From Peptococcaceae bacterium UBA6116 (lineage in GTDB: Bacteria > Bacillota > Desulfitobacteriia > Desulfitobacteriales > Syntrophobotulaceae): DNA of 48,958 nt. The position numbers and the translations under genes were made by a program. This document shows positions 15,810 to 23,218 of the stretch, piece by piece. The first letter of the stretch is position 1; each line of letters opens with the position of its first letter. Location of the stretch: assembly GCA_002423425.1 (NCBI GenBank), contig DIWC01000059.1, positions 1-48,958 of the forward strand. Reading direction: 5' to 3'. The notes under the pieces are model-generated. The model was not told the DNA's origin. It saw nothing but the letters and a program-made list of their open reading frames with translations, and did no database searches.

Positions 15810-15825
15810 TGCAAAAAGCGTGCCA
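15810..15825 (-). promoter_or_regulatory. sigma-54 (-24/-12) promoter of the radical-enzyme operon
   Basis: On the minus strand it reads TGGCACGCTTTTTGCA, a full match to TGGCAC-N5-TTGCA. The predicted start is near 15798, about 47 nt before the small-subunit ATG at 15751. It is the best consensus match of the four sigma-54 promoters in the window. Confidence 0.87.
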
Positions 15826-15865
15826 GTGTGCGAAAGCCTAATATACCCAAATCTGCTTGCAGTTA

Positions 15866-15927
15866 CGTTAACTTTTATTAACATAATTGGTAAGCTTTCG
15901 TTAACACACACCAACGGGAGCGTTAAC
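15866..15927. promoter_or_regulatory. three CGTTAAC repeats: candidate upstream activator sites
   Basis: CGTTAAC occurs at 15866, 15899 and 15921, spaced 33 and 22 bp, that is near whole helical turns. They lie about 70-130 bp upstream of the predicted start of the radical-enzyme operon, where sigma-54 activators bind. GTTAAC is itself palindromic, fitting a dimeric Fis-type HTH. The binding protein is inferred to be the PrpR-like activator at 9184-11103. Confidence 0.55.
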
Positions 15928-16119
15928 AAACTATATGGGGGCCATATCTTGTGAAAAATATTAGTTATAAAATAATGCTAAAAATATGTCTTTATATCAA
16001 TTATCAACAAATTATAGAATAAAGCGTACAATAACTTGATGCTAGGTTTTTTTACATAGGTTTGCGTTACTCTGCTAAGAATAATATAATTTTGCTAATA
16101 GATTAATTCGGAGGTTTAA

Positions 16120-16683
16120 ATGTCTAAAGAACAAGTATTGTTGCACGCCTGTTGCGCCACCTGCTCCGGGTATGTTTTGGAAAAAATATCTTTGGAGTAT
16201 ACTCCGGTGCTATATTACTTTAATCCTAATATCTACCCGTCTGAAGAATATATGCTTAGGCGGAATGAATTAAAGAATTATGCCTTCATAAAAAATGTTG
16301 ATTTTATTGAAGAAAATTACGACCCTGAATCATGGTTTAATTTTATTAAGGGCTTAGAAAATGAACCGGAAAAAGGGTTGCGCTGTTATTATTGTTTTTA
16401 TTTCCGGCTTCAAAAAACAGCCTTATTAGCGCTGAAAAATAATATCACGCATTTTACCACAACACTTACTATAAGTCCCCATAAAAACAGTAAAACTATT
16501 TTGGATATTGGCAGGAAAATAGCGGCAGATAACAATTTGTTATTCCTTGCTGAAGACTATAAAAAGCGGGATGGCTATCGAAAAACGATAGAAATAGCTA
16601 AAACACAAAATTTTTATCGTCAAAACTACTGTGGATGTATATTCTCCAATAAATTGATTCCGTATTCTCTTCCAATGTTATGA
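16120..16683 (+). CDS. queH: epoxyqueuosine reductase QueH
   Basis: This 187-residue protein is the non-cobalamin epoxyqueuosine reductase that completes queuosine synthesis in the tRNA wobble position. The family (formerly DUF208) is marked by HACCATCSG at the N-terminus, YYFNPNIYPSEEY, the middle CYYCFYFRL motif and the C-terminal CGCIFS, supplying cysteines for a Fe-S cluster and an adjacent metal site. The length and all motifs are normal. It has its own strong ribosome site (GGAGG) and is divergent from the radical-enzyme operon, with the intergenic region holding the activator sites. It is probably an unrelated housekeeping gene and is followed by a terminator-like hairpin. Confidence 0.92.
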   Translation: MSKEQVLLHACCATCSGYVLEKISLEYTPVLYYFNPNIYPSEEYMLRRNELKNYAFIKNVDFIEENYDPESWFNFIKGLENEPEKGLRCYYCFYFRLQKTALLALKNNITHFTTTLTISPHKNSKTILDIGRKIAADNNLLFLAEDYKKRDGYRKTIEIAKTQNFYRQNYCGCIFSNKLIPYSLPML

Positions 16684-17056
16684 TTTTTGGCATTACTATT
16701 TAATAAATGAAGAAAATACCCAAAACTTAACTATAGTTTTTTTGCTGATTAAAGTTGACTTTAAGGCTTTTCCATGTTAATTTTTTATTGAAGAGTCTCT
16801 AGATAATTAATGTCTAGGTTATAAAATCTAGTCGCATTTTATCTTTTGGCTTTGCGCAAAGAAGTCCCTGGACGCAGGGACTTCTCTTATTTTATGGCAA
16901 AGCCCTTAAAGTCTTAGCTGCACGGTATCAATGCTACTATGGTTTAGAGAGTTTTAATAATAACTTTTTTGGGTACGAGACACACCTATACCTCCCTCTA
17001 CATATATTACAATATATTCCAGTAAATCCAAATATTGTGGGAGGTGTCTTGATATT
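16684..17056. other. intergenic region with a strong hairpin
   Basis: I see no gene here. The main element is the hairpin at 16860-16885. The last 40 bases carry a good GGGAGGTG ribosome site for the YjcZ-like gene at 17057. Confidence 0.5.
16860..16885 (+). terminator. terminator-like hairpin downstream of queH
   Basis: AGAAGTCCCTG (16860-16870) pairs perfectly with CAGGGACTTCT (16875-16885) around GACG, followed by CTTATTTTAT. It is about 180 nt after the queH stop. Confidence 0.7.
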
Positions 17057-17182
17057 ATGGCATTTGAAGGTGCAGTTGGTGGCGGTGTAGGCGGCTGCGG
17101 TTGTTGCAACCCGAGTTTCTGCGGAATTGCAATTGTTACAGTAATTATCTTGCTTCTGATCGCTATGGGTATCTTATTCTAG
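17057..17182 (+). CDS. YjcZ-like sporulation mini-protein 1 (41 aa)
   Basis: This 41-residue protein begins MAFEGAVGGGVGGCGCC, a Gly/Cys-rich head, and ends in a single membrane helix, IAIVTVIILLLIAMGILF. That layout matches the YjcZ family of tiny spore-associated membrane proteins in Bacilli and Clostridia. It has a strong ribosome site (GGGAGGTG). A second gene of the same type follows 47 nt downstream, so the two probably form one small operon. The function of the family is unknown. Confidence 0.82.
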   Translation: MAFEGAVGGGVGGCGCCNPSFCGIAIVTVIILLLIAMGILF

Positions 17183-17229
17183 TAACCTTATCTGAGGAAT
17201 AATTAGAACAAAAAGGAGTGAATCATATA

Positions 17230-17373
17230 ATGTACGGTTATAGTGGATGTTGCTGCAGAACTGCTGTTGCTGCCCCAGCCCCGGTTGCCCCTGTTTATGG
17301 TGGTGTAGGCGCTGGCGCTGGTATTATTGCTATTGCAATTCTTATCCTTATCGCTTTGGGTGTAATATTTTAA
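17230..17373 (+). CDS. YjcZ-like sporulation mini-protein 2 (47 aa)
   Basis: This 47-residue protein has a short cysteine-rich head (MYGYSGCCCR), an Ala/Pro/Gly linker and a C-terminal membrane helix IIAIAILILIALGVIF. It is a diverged paralogue of the preceding mini-gene, sharing the order Cys cluster, Gly-rich linker, and hydrophobic helix ending in Phe. AAAGGAG lies at good distance before the ATG, and a clear terminator follows. Confidence 0.82.
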   Translation: MYGYSGCCCRTAVAAPAPVAPVYGGVGAGAGIIAIAILILIALGVIF

Positions 17374-17393
17374 TTATCTTAATCAATTAAATC

Positions 17394-17427
17394 ACAACAA
17401 GCCTCCTAATCGAGGCTTGTTGTTTTC
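17394..17427 (+). terminator. terminator of the YjcZ-like pair
   Basis: A 12-bp perfect stem ACAACAAGCCTC/GAGGCTTGTTGT with a 6-nt loop, ending in a short T-run. Confidence 0.85.
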
Positions 17428-17526
17428 ACACGTTGCAGAAGGAATTCAGGCTTTTATATTGAATTCTAATTCTATAGTAGTCTCTGTTTTAAACAAATAC
17501 TAGAAAGTCATATGAGGCGGTTGTTT

Positions 17527-17946
17527 ATGAACATAGCTTTTTTTCTAATTCCGAAGAAAGATGTTATTTACTTAAAGGTCAATTCGACAATGCGTCAGGC
17601 TTTGGAGAGAATGGAGTACCACGGTTACTCCGCCGTCCCTTTGATTAATTCGCAAGGACATTATGCCGGTACCTTAACTGAAGGCGATCTTCTTTGGAAG
17701 CTGAAAAATACTCCGGACCTGACTTTTGGCAATACCGAAAATATTAAGTTGCATGAAATTCAACTGCGCACTCAGAATACTCCCGTTTCCATCGATGCCC
17801 AAATTAATGACCTGATATCCAGCGCAATCCACCAAAACTTCGTCCCGGTAATTGATGACCAGGGAATATTCATTGGAATAGTACGGAGGAGGGAAATTAT
17901 CGAGTACTGTTCTAAAATCCTTAATTCTAATCTATATACTTTCTGA
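17527..17946 (+). CDS. CBS-domain pair protein
   Basis: This 139-residue protein consists of two CBS motifs, which bind adenosyl ligands as a Bateman module. The first covers about 12-60 (STMRQALERMEYHGYSAVPL, then GTLTEGDLLW), the second about 85-135 (TPVSIDAQINDLISSAI, FVPVIDDQGIFIGIVRRREI). I chose the ATG at 17527 because the family begins MNIAFFLIPKKDV and GAGGCGG lies 8 nt before it. An in-frame ATG at 17512 exists with a weaker ribosome site. No fused enzyme domain is present, so the regulated partner is unknown. It stands alone and ends at a bidirectional terminator. Confidence 0.87.
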   Translation: MNIAFFLIPKKDVIYLKVNSTMRQALERMEYHGYSAVPLINSQGHYAGTLTEGDLLWKLKNTPDLTFGNTENIKLHEIQLRTQNTPVSIDAQINDLISSAIHQNFVPVIDDQGIFIGIVRRREIIEYCSKILNSNLYTF

Positions 17947-17970
17947 AATTTAACGAGAGAGACCAACGCA

Positions 17971-18017
17971 ATAAAGGGGGCGGAACGAAACTTTAGTTTT
18001 CGTTCCGCCCCCTTTAT
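17971..18017. terminator. 20-bp perfect hairpin, bidirectional terminator
   Basis: The arm 17971-17990 pairs with no mismatch to 17998-18017 around a 7-nt loop, one of the strongest hairpins in the window. It lies between convergent genes and would end transcription from both sides. Confidence 0.85.
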
Positions 18018-18037
18018 TGATAGATAAAAATCCCAAT

Positions 18038-18832
18038 TTATCTTAGTGTAGAAAGGAAAGAATTACAACAGTCCTCGCCTGAAAACATGGATTGATAAAC
18101 AAGATATAATTCCCAAATCGTTTCCCACAATTCGCCTGATGCTTCAGTTACATGCAATCCCATCTCTTTTGCTTCCTGTCTCCCAATTGGATAACCATGA
18201 GAAAAATAACCATTGGTCAAATTATGGGTAACAGCTTTAATTTTATCCTTATCTGTTTTCAGCATATACTTAGACAATAAAGACTCCGCATATTGTTTCG
18301 AAGCTTTCAATGCTTTTTCATAATCTCCAATCAGCCAAGGATCGAGCTTATTAAGAACCGAATTGATAATAATTTCCGATACTTCGGGATTAGAACTATC
18401 ATAAATCATCTCTTCGATGTACTCAAAACAGCATCTTAAGGCCTGCACGGGAATCCAAAAATCCTTATAACTTGGGTGTTTGACCAAAGGATCGATTGGA
18501 CCGAGCTCTGAAATTGGCCCCATTACTACCTCATCTGCTCCCAAGACAATCATTGAGGCGGCAGATTTTGCCGAAAAAGGGACTATAACAGAAAACTCTT
18601 CGCAAAACTCTCTAATGAGCATAACAACTTTGTAAGGCGTATCTACCGCCCCTCCATAACTATGGAGAAACAGATCAATCTTCTTAGTCTTCCCAATATT
18701 TGCGAGTTCCCTGTAAAGAGGGACTAGTATTCGATCATCAAGCGGAGTATAAGAAAAATAAACGATCACTTTTGACTGACGTGTTGCTTCCAGTTTTTCT
18801 AATAACACTTTCCTTTTTTCTTCATCCAACAA
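18038..18832 (-). CDS. SDH_sah-family serine protease-like protein (ClpP/crotonase fold)
   Basis: This 264-residue protein resembles the serine dehydrogenase proteinase family (SDH_sah), cytoplasmic or membrane-associated ClpP-fold proteases. The oxyanion strand region is IDLFLHSYGGAVDTPYK, and the nucleophile-bearing motif is SAKSAASMIVLGADEVVMG, followed by SELGPIDPL, as in SppA/SDH_sah enzymes. No signal peptide is visible. Length is close to the family's 270-290. It is a single gene with terminators on both sides. The substrate is not predictable. Confidence 0.82.
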   Translation of the reverse strand: MLDEEKRKVLLEKLEATRQSKVIVYFSYTPLDDRILVPLYRELANIGKTKKIDLFLHSYGGAVDTPYKVVMLIREFCEEFSVIVPFSAKSAASMIVLGADEVVMGPISELGPIDPLVKHPSYKDFWIPVQALRCCFEYIEEMIYDSSNPEVSEIIINSVLNKLDPWLIGDYEKALKASKQYAESLLSKYMLKTDKDKIKAVTHNLTNGYFSHGYPIGRQEAKEMGLHVTEASGELWETIWELYLVYQSMFSGEDCCNSFLSTLR

Positions 18833-18906
18833 AAGCAGCTCCTTATCTATTAGAAATGAATGTATAATATTCTATTTTTTTCCATATCATTGTGTGTAAG
18901 TTTAAT

Positions 18907-18936
18907 AAAAAAAGCCGCTGTTGCGGCTTTTTTTTT
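18907..18936. terminator. bidirectional terminator downstream of hepT
   Basis: AAAGCCGC/GCGGCTTT with loop TGTT, flanked by an A-run and a T-run, so it can work in both directions. It lies just after the hepT stop. Confidence 0.85.
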
Positions 18937-18940
18937 GACT

Positions 18941-19936
18941 TTAATAACTTCTTTCCCCGACAAATTGAGCTAACTCGATCAGAGCGTCTCTTGTGGGTAT
19001 TGGAGGCAGTTCGTAAAGGTTTTTTATGGCTTTATGGATATAACGATCCACAATTATTATTGATTCCTTAATACCACCTGATTGTTGAATCAGGTGGACA
19101 GCTTCCCCAACCTCTTGTTCGCTCTTGAACCGCTTGGCAAGAAGTTGTTTCAGACGGTCGGCATGGTCTGAATCACGCAAGGCCAAAATCATTGGGAGAG
19201 TAATAATTCCTTGACGAATATCACCCCCGACCGGCTTTCCTAAGGTCTTAGGATCAGCAGTAATATCCAAGATATCATCCACAATTTGAAAAGCAATACC
19301 AAGACAATGACCGTAGGTACTCATTATCCATATTTCTCTTTTATTAGCGTTGGATACGATCGCTCCCATTTTACAGCATAAACTTATTAACAAGGCTGTC
19401 TTTCTCTTAATACGGTAATAGTACTGTTTGAAGTTTTGTTTTACATCATAAGAACATTTGATTTGCTGTATTTCTCCCTGGCACATTTCAACACAGACTT
19501 GCGCCAAGTTTCTTGATAAGTCATTGTCGTTTATTTTGACAATCTGCTCCAGTGCTTTTGCTAACAAATAATCTCCTGTAGCTACAGAAACCTCATTGCC
19601 CCATCCTGCTGTTAATGTAGGCCGCCCTCTGCGAGTCAGGGAGGCATCAACAACGTCGTCATGCACAAGTGTAGCCATATGGATGAGCTCCAAAGCTACA
19701 GCGATGGGAAGAAGTCTTTCAAGCCGATAGTTAAAAAACTTCCCGGAGAGCAAAATAAAACCCGGGCGTATTCTCTTTCCCCCAGCCTGCAGTAAACTTA
19801 CACAGGTTTGGGATAATATCGGATCGTCAACTTTAAGAACCCTATCCAATTCTTTTTCTACTTTTTTTAAATCCGCAAATATTTCCTTAAATAATGTGTA
19901 GTGTTTCAAATAGTTATTCACCTGCTCGTTTATCAT
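18941..19936 (-). CDS. hepT: trans-polyprenyl diphosphate synthase (HepT-like)
   Basis: This 331-residue isoprenyl diphosphate synthase elongates farnesyl diphosphate with isopentenyl diphosphate, most likely for the menaquinone side chain. Both aspartate-rich motifs are intact: HDDVVDASLTRRGRP near residue 92 and FQIVDDILD near 222. Substrate residues GGKRIRPG and KTALLISL are also present. Length matches HepT/IspB. Its start overlaps the end of tatB by 23 nt, so it is in one operon with tatC-tatB. A related but catalytically dead gene lies just beyond tatC and could be its partner. Confidence 0.92.
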   Translation of the reverse strand: MINEQVNNYLKHYTLFKEIFADLKKVEKELDRVLKVDDPILSQTCVSLLQAGGKRIRPGFILLSGKFFNYRLERLLPIAVALELIHMATLVHDDVVDASLTRRGRPTLTAGWGNEVSVATGDYLLAKALEQIVKINDNDLSRNLAQVCVEMCQGEIQQIKCSYDVKQNFKQYYYRIKRKTALLISLCCKMGAIVSNANKREIWIMSTYGHCLGIAFQIVDDILDITADPKTLGKPVGGDIRQGIITLPMILALRDSDHADRLKQLLAKRFKSEQEVGEAVHLIQQSGGIKESIIIVDRYIHKAIKNLYELPPIPTRDALIELAQFVGERSY

Positions 19937-20252
19937 CCGGATAAGCTATAATATCTGAAGGAAGCTCTTCTAAAGGGTTCTTTGCTTGTTTGACAGTAAT
20001 TGCTGTATCTGCATCAAAAACTTGTTGATATGAAAGAAGCTCCTCCGAATCTTCGTTTTGCTTTTCGTCCTTGGGTTTAACAGCTGGGACAGGAGCATTG
20101 ATAGAATCCTGTAATTCTTTTGTTATTTCCTCGGCAAACTTGCGAATCTGAAAAACTATTTTACCTATAGTCCTGGCCACTGCCGGTAAATCCTCCGGGC
20201 CAAAGAGAATTAAGGCGACAACCATAATCAAAGTGATCTCGGTAAAACTCAT
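19914..20252 (-). CDS. tatB: Sec-independent translocase subunit TatA/TatB
   Basis: This 112-residue protein has the TatA/B layout: one N-terminal membrane helix (MSFTEITLIMVVALILFGPE), the FGPEDLP hinge, an amphipathic helix VARTIGKIVFQIRKFAEEI and a charged disordered tail. A Glu follows FGP and the first helix starts MSFTEI, which is more TatB-like, but Firmicute TatA proteins act in both roles. It starts 1 nt after tatC ends, so the two form a Tat unit exporting folded proteins such as Fe-S or molybdoenzymes of respiration. Confidence 0.88.
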   Translation of the reverse strand: MSFTEITLIMVVALILFGPEDLPAVARTIGKIVFQIRKFAEEITKELQDSINAPVPAVKPKDEKQNEDSEELLSYQQVFDADTAITVKQAKNPLEELPSDIIAYPDDKRAGE

Positions 20253-20253
20253 A

Positions 20254-21042
20254 TTATAATTGCTCCTCTTCCTTGTTAACTTTAGTAAGTTCTTTTTGCT
20301 TCTTTCTTATCGCCAAATAACCTAACCATATGCTTAATTCGTAAAGCATATACATTGGCCCGGCCATCAAAAACTGGGTAGCCAAATCAGGAGTGGGCGA
20401 GATGATTACTGCAAGTATTACTATGATAAAAAAGGCCCATTTTCGAAATTTAGCAAGAGCTCTTGGAGTTATTATACCCAACCTCATCAGGAGAAGAAGA
20501 ACGACCGGAAGTTGAAATACTAACCCAAATGTAAGCATAAAAGATAAAATAAAATTAAGATAGGATGATTTAGTAACGAAGGGGATATAGTCAACAGCTC
20601 CTCCCCCAACAACCATAAGAAATTTTAGGCCGGTCGGTAAAACTAAATAATAAGAAAATGCAGAACCGCCAACAAATAGAATTAATGACCAAGGTACGAT
20701 GAAATATAAGTATTTCTTTTCATGTTTTTTCAGTGCCGGAAGAATAAAACTCCATACTTGCCAAAGTATTATTGGAAGGGAAATTACTATGCCCAGAACA
20801 AGGGATATTCTCAGTTTTACATATATTGATTCCATGGGAGTTGTTGTAATAAATCTAACTCCTTGAACAGCTTCCATCGGTTGGGCAAGGAAACGATAGG
20901 TATAATCACTTAAAACCCATCCCAATATTGTTCCGGCTGCAATCGTATAAGCAGAGATTAACATAACTTTGCGCAATTCCTTAATATGTCCCAATAAAGG
21001 CATCTCTGCATTTTGAGTTTTTCTGCGCCGCAATCTAGACAC
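20254..21042 (-). CDS. tatC: Sec-independent translocase subunit TatC
   Basis: This 262-residue six-helix membrane protein is the twin-arginine signal receptor of the Tat system. The conserved N-terminal cytoplasmic motif MPLLGHIKELRKV (residues 14-26, normally HL.ELR) and the periplasmic loop before the second helix (YRFLAQPM) are present. FGLVFQLPVV matches the conserved F-E/Q-x-P region. Length is normal (240-260). It is the first gene of tatC-tatB-hepT. Confidence 0.92.
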   Translation of the reverse strand: MSRLRRRKTQNAEMPLLGHIKELRKVMLISAYTIAAGTILGWVLSDYTYRFLAQPMEAVQGVRFITTTPMESIYVKLRISLVLGIVISLPIILWQVWSFILPALKKHEKKYLYFIVPWSLILFVGGSAFSYYLVLPTGLKFLMVVGGGAVDYIPFVTKSSYLNFILSFMLTFGLVFQLPVVLLLLMRLGIITPRALAKFRKWAFFIIVILAVIISPTPDLATQFLMAGPMYMLYELSIWLGYLAIRKKQKELTKVNKEEEQL

Positions 21043-21164
21043 TCTCCTCCCAATCCTTAGATTAATAATTTTACCATGTTAGATCGAGAATACCAATTCA
21101 GACTATAAAGAATCCCCACCTTGAATTAAGATGAGGATCTTGTATCAATGTTTTTATTTAAAAA

Positions 21165-21947
21165 TTATCTTATGGCTGAAGCGCGGATTGAAGGTGTGTA
21201 TGGTATGACGCTTACAGTATTTTTACTGATTTCCATTTGAAAAAAATCATATAATTCTTGTAGTGGTGTAACAGATAAGTACTCACGCAACTCATTTATA
21301 TTTGTTTTAACTTTTGCAAGGTACTCTTGGACTAGAAATGAATATATAGATTCCTCTGCGGCTGCCCAGGCCATACCGGTATTATAACCAAATTCTTCGA
21401 ACTTAGGAATATATTGATCCTTGATTCCTGAAACCTCGGCACTTAATCTCCCAGCTAAAGCCGTTAATGACGCCCTTTCTTTTCCGATAATTATTCTATA
21501 ATCTTTAATTGTCATTTTTTTATGTTTAAATCTCCAGCGCAAGACTATTCCTTCGTTAATAGTCTTAATTACAGTTGCAAAAAGGCCCACATAGGGGAAA
21601 AGGTCTTTTTCGCACATTTTTACAAATAATTGGCCAAACATAAAATCGCCTATAAGTACAGGATATTGACAATCAGATTCTGTAATATTTCCATCCTTTA
21701 CAGGGCCATGAATATAATGGGCTAGAAAAATATACTGAAAAATACAACTCATAGAAATCATCGTCTTACTAATAGGACCGGCAATTCTAGAAACTGCCAA
21801 AGATATTGCCGGCGACAATAGCCGCTGAAAATCGTCCAATTGCAAATCAATAAGTTCTTCCATATTTAATGACCTAGAATGAATTTCCTTACTCATTTGT
21901 ATTTCTACTGTTTGAAGTTCGGACTGAATGCTTGTTAAGACTGCCAC
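21165..21947 (-). CDS. catalytically dead polyprenyl synthase-like protein (possible HepS analogue)
   Basis: This 260-residue protein appears to have the all-helical isoprenyl synthase fold: ISLAVSRIAGPISKT, then YPVLIGDFMFGQLFVKMCEK, which matches the GDYLFAKA region of active enzymes, and KERASLTALAGRLSAEVSGI. The first DDxxD motif is replaced by HYIHG and the second by AAAEES in GMAWAAAEESIYSFL, so it cannot bind the Mg-diphosphate. It lies 122 nt upstream of tatC-tatB-hepT on the same strand. Heptaprenyl diphosphate synthases have a non-catalytic component (HepS), so a regulatory partner role is plausible. Similarity to HepS itself was not tested. Other possibilities are a degraded paralogue or a lipid-binding protein. 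Confidence 0.65.
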   Translation of the reverse strand: MAVLTSIQSELQTVEIQMSKEIHSRSLNMEELIDLQLDDFQRLLSPAISLAVSRIAGPISKTMISMSCIFQYIFLAHYIHGPVKDGNITESDCQYPVLIGDFMFGQLFVKMCEKDLFPYVGLFATVIKTINEGIVLRWRFKHKKMTIKDYRIIIGKERASLTALAGRLSAEVSGIKDQYIPKFEEFGYNTGMAWAAAEESIYSFLVQEYLAKVKTNINELREYLSVTPLQELYDFFQMEISKNTVSVIPYTPSIRASAIR

Positions 21948-22172
21948 ATTTTTTCCTCCCAGAAAACTACTAATAATATCTATAATATAATAATATATAA
22001 TTTATCTGAATGACTCTGACACTATTCGTTAGAAGTAATAAAAATCCTTCCGCAATATTCTTGTGTAAAGAAGGAAAACCATTATAATTATACAAATAGA
22101 CCTCGCAACCTGTTGGGATTGCTCGGCCTACTTAACTCTCCACATCTAATATGGGAAAAATAAATATCCCTC

Positions 22173-22562
22173 CTAAAGATTAACCGCTTTAGTCTTTCCA
22201 CAGAAAAACCCACGCTTCATTTCCGACGCTTCCATATGGCCCGCATTAAACATATTGGATAAATAATTACATGCGTCCCAGGGGTTGACTCTCTCCCCAC
22301 ATGTAAAGACGTCAACAGCCGCATATCCCAGTTCAGGCCAAGTGTGAACTGCAAGATGAGATTCCGAAATAACTACTACCCCACTCACACCTTGAGGACT
22401 AAACTTGTGAAATACTACCTCGCGTATTTCTGCGCCTGCTTCAAGTGCTGCATTGACCATAATTTGCTCAACTTTTTGCACATCATTTAATATATCAAAG
22501 CTACATTCATAGATCTCGGCCAATACATGACGTCCTAAAGAAATGTTCCTTATTGTCAACAA
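22173..22562 (-). CDS. speD: S-adenosylmethionine decarboxylase proenzyme SpeD
   Basis: This 129-residue proenzyme makes the aminopropyl donor for spermidine. It self-cleaves before the serine of ISESHLAVHTWPE to form the pyruvoyl group; that ESHLA/VHTWPE motif is intact, as is the downstream DVFTCGE with the catalytic Cys. The length matches the class 1B bacterial enzyme. It is 5 nt downstream of the Toprim gene, so the two are likely co-transcribed. No spermidine synthase gene is visible in this window. Confidence 0.94.
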   Translation of the reverse strand: MLTIRNISLGRHVLAEIYECSFDILNDVQKVEQIMVNAALEAGAEIREVVFHKFSPQGVSGVVVISESHLAVHTWPELGYAAVDVFTCGERVNPWDACNYLSNMFNAGHMEASEMKRGFFCGKTKAVNL

Positions 22563-22567
22563 AAATA

Positions 22568-22888
22568 TTACCTTACTAAAAAGTGAGCATTATCCAGGAT
22601 TCTGCTGATTTCTTGGGTTGGAGTTGAAGCAACTTCTTTATATTTTCTATGGGTATAAAGGTGATGAAAATTAGGAAATAGGTGTCTTATATTTTGCCTT
22701 AACCGGTTTCCTGCTTCATCAGCATCGACCAGAACATAAACTTCATCGTAGTTTTCCTCTGCAATAAGTTTTTCCAATCTGGTTATATTAATAGTTCCAA
22801 AAGTACAAACAATATCAACCGGTTCATCGAGAACCTCCATTAATCTTTCCTTATCGGTTTTCCCTTCAACAATAATTGCTTTTCTCAT
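22568..22888 (-). CDS. Toprim-domain protein
   Basis: This 106-residue protein is a stand-alone Toprim fold, as in RNase M5 and small primase-like proteins. MRKAIIVEGKTDKERL carries the first acidic residue (Glu9) and VYVLVDADEAGNRLR carries the DxD pair. It lacks the C-terminal extension of RnmV, so 5S rRNA maturation is unproven. A tight arrangement with speD downstream suggests one transcript. It probably cuts or binds nucleic acid. Confidence 0.85.
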   Translation of the reverse strand: MRKAIIVEGKTDKERLMEVLDEPVDIVCTFGTINITRLEKLIAEENYDEVYVLVDADEAGNRLRQNIRHLFPNFHHLYTHRKYKEVASTPTQEISRILDNAHFLVR

Positions 22889-22997
22889 ATCCTTAGCCGT
22901 TTCCTGTTATTTTTAACAATATTTGTAATAGAATGTCAAGTCTGGCGACACCGTATATAGTATCGCCAGAAAATATGGAACGTCATGAATAATATTT

Positions 22998-23132
22998 TCA
23001 GGGATGTGAAGGCCTGTTCATTTTATCTGATTGTTGAATATTACGTCCTTTTTGAACATCATATTCAGTATAAATTGGATCACGTATTGTTAAAGAGGAT
23101 TTAGCCCTGGAAACTTTTTTATGTTTGCCCAT
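22998..23132 (-). CDS. small basic protein of unknown function (44 aa)
   Basis: A 44-residue frame starting MGKHKKVSRAKSSLTIRDPI with ATG at 23132, preceded by AGAAAGGGTAAGG as ribosome site, and ending PSHP. It has no membrane helix or cysteine, and is strongly basic and polar. Clean start and stop, suitable ribosome site and protein-like composition in an otherwise empty gap support a real gene. I do not recognise a family; a small spore or nucleic-acid-binding protein is conceivable. Confidence 0.55.
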   Translation of the reverse strand: MGKHKKVSRAKSSLTIRDPIYTEYDVQKGRNIQQSDKMNRPSHP

Positions 23133-23218
23133 AAACCTTACCCTTTCTTATGTTTATTATATTATTTTACACATTCACCCGGACATTATTCAGAAAAACA
23201 AGATAATCTCTCTCAATC

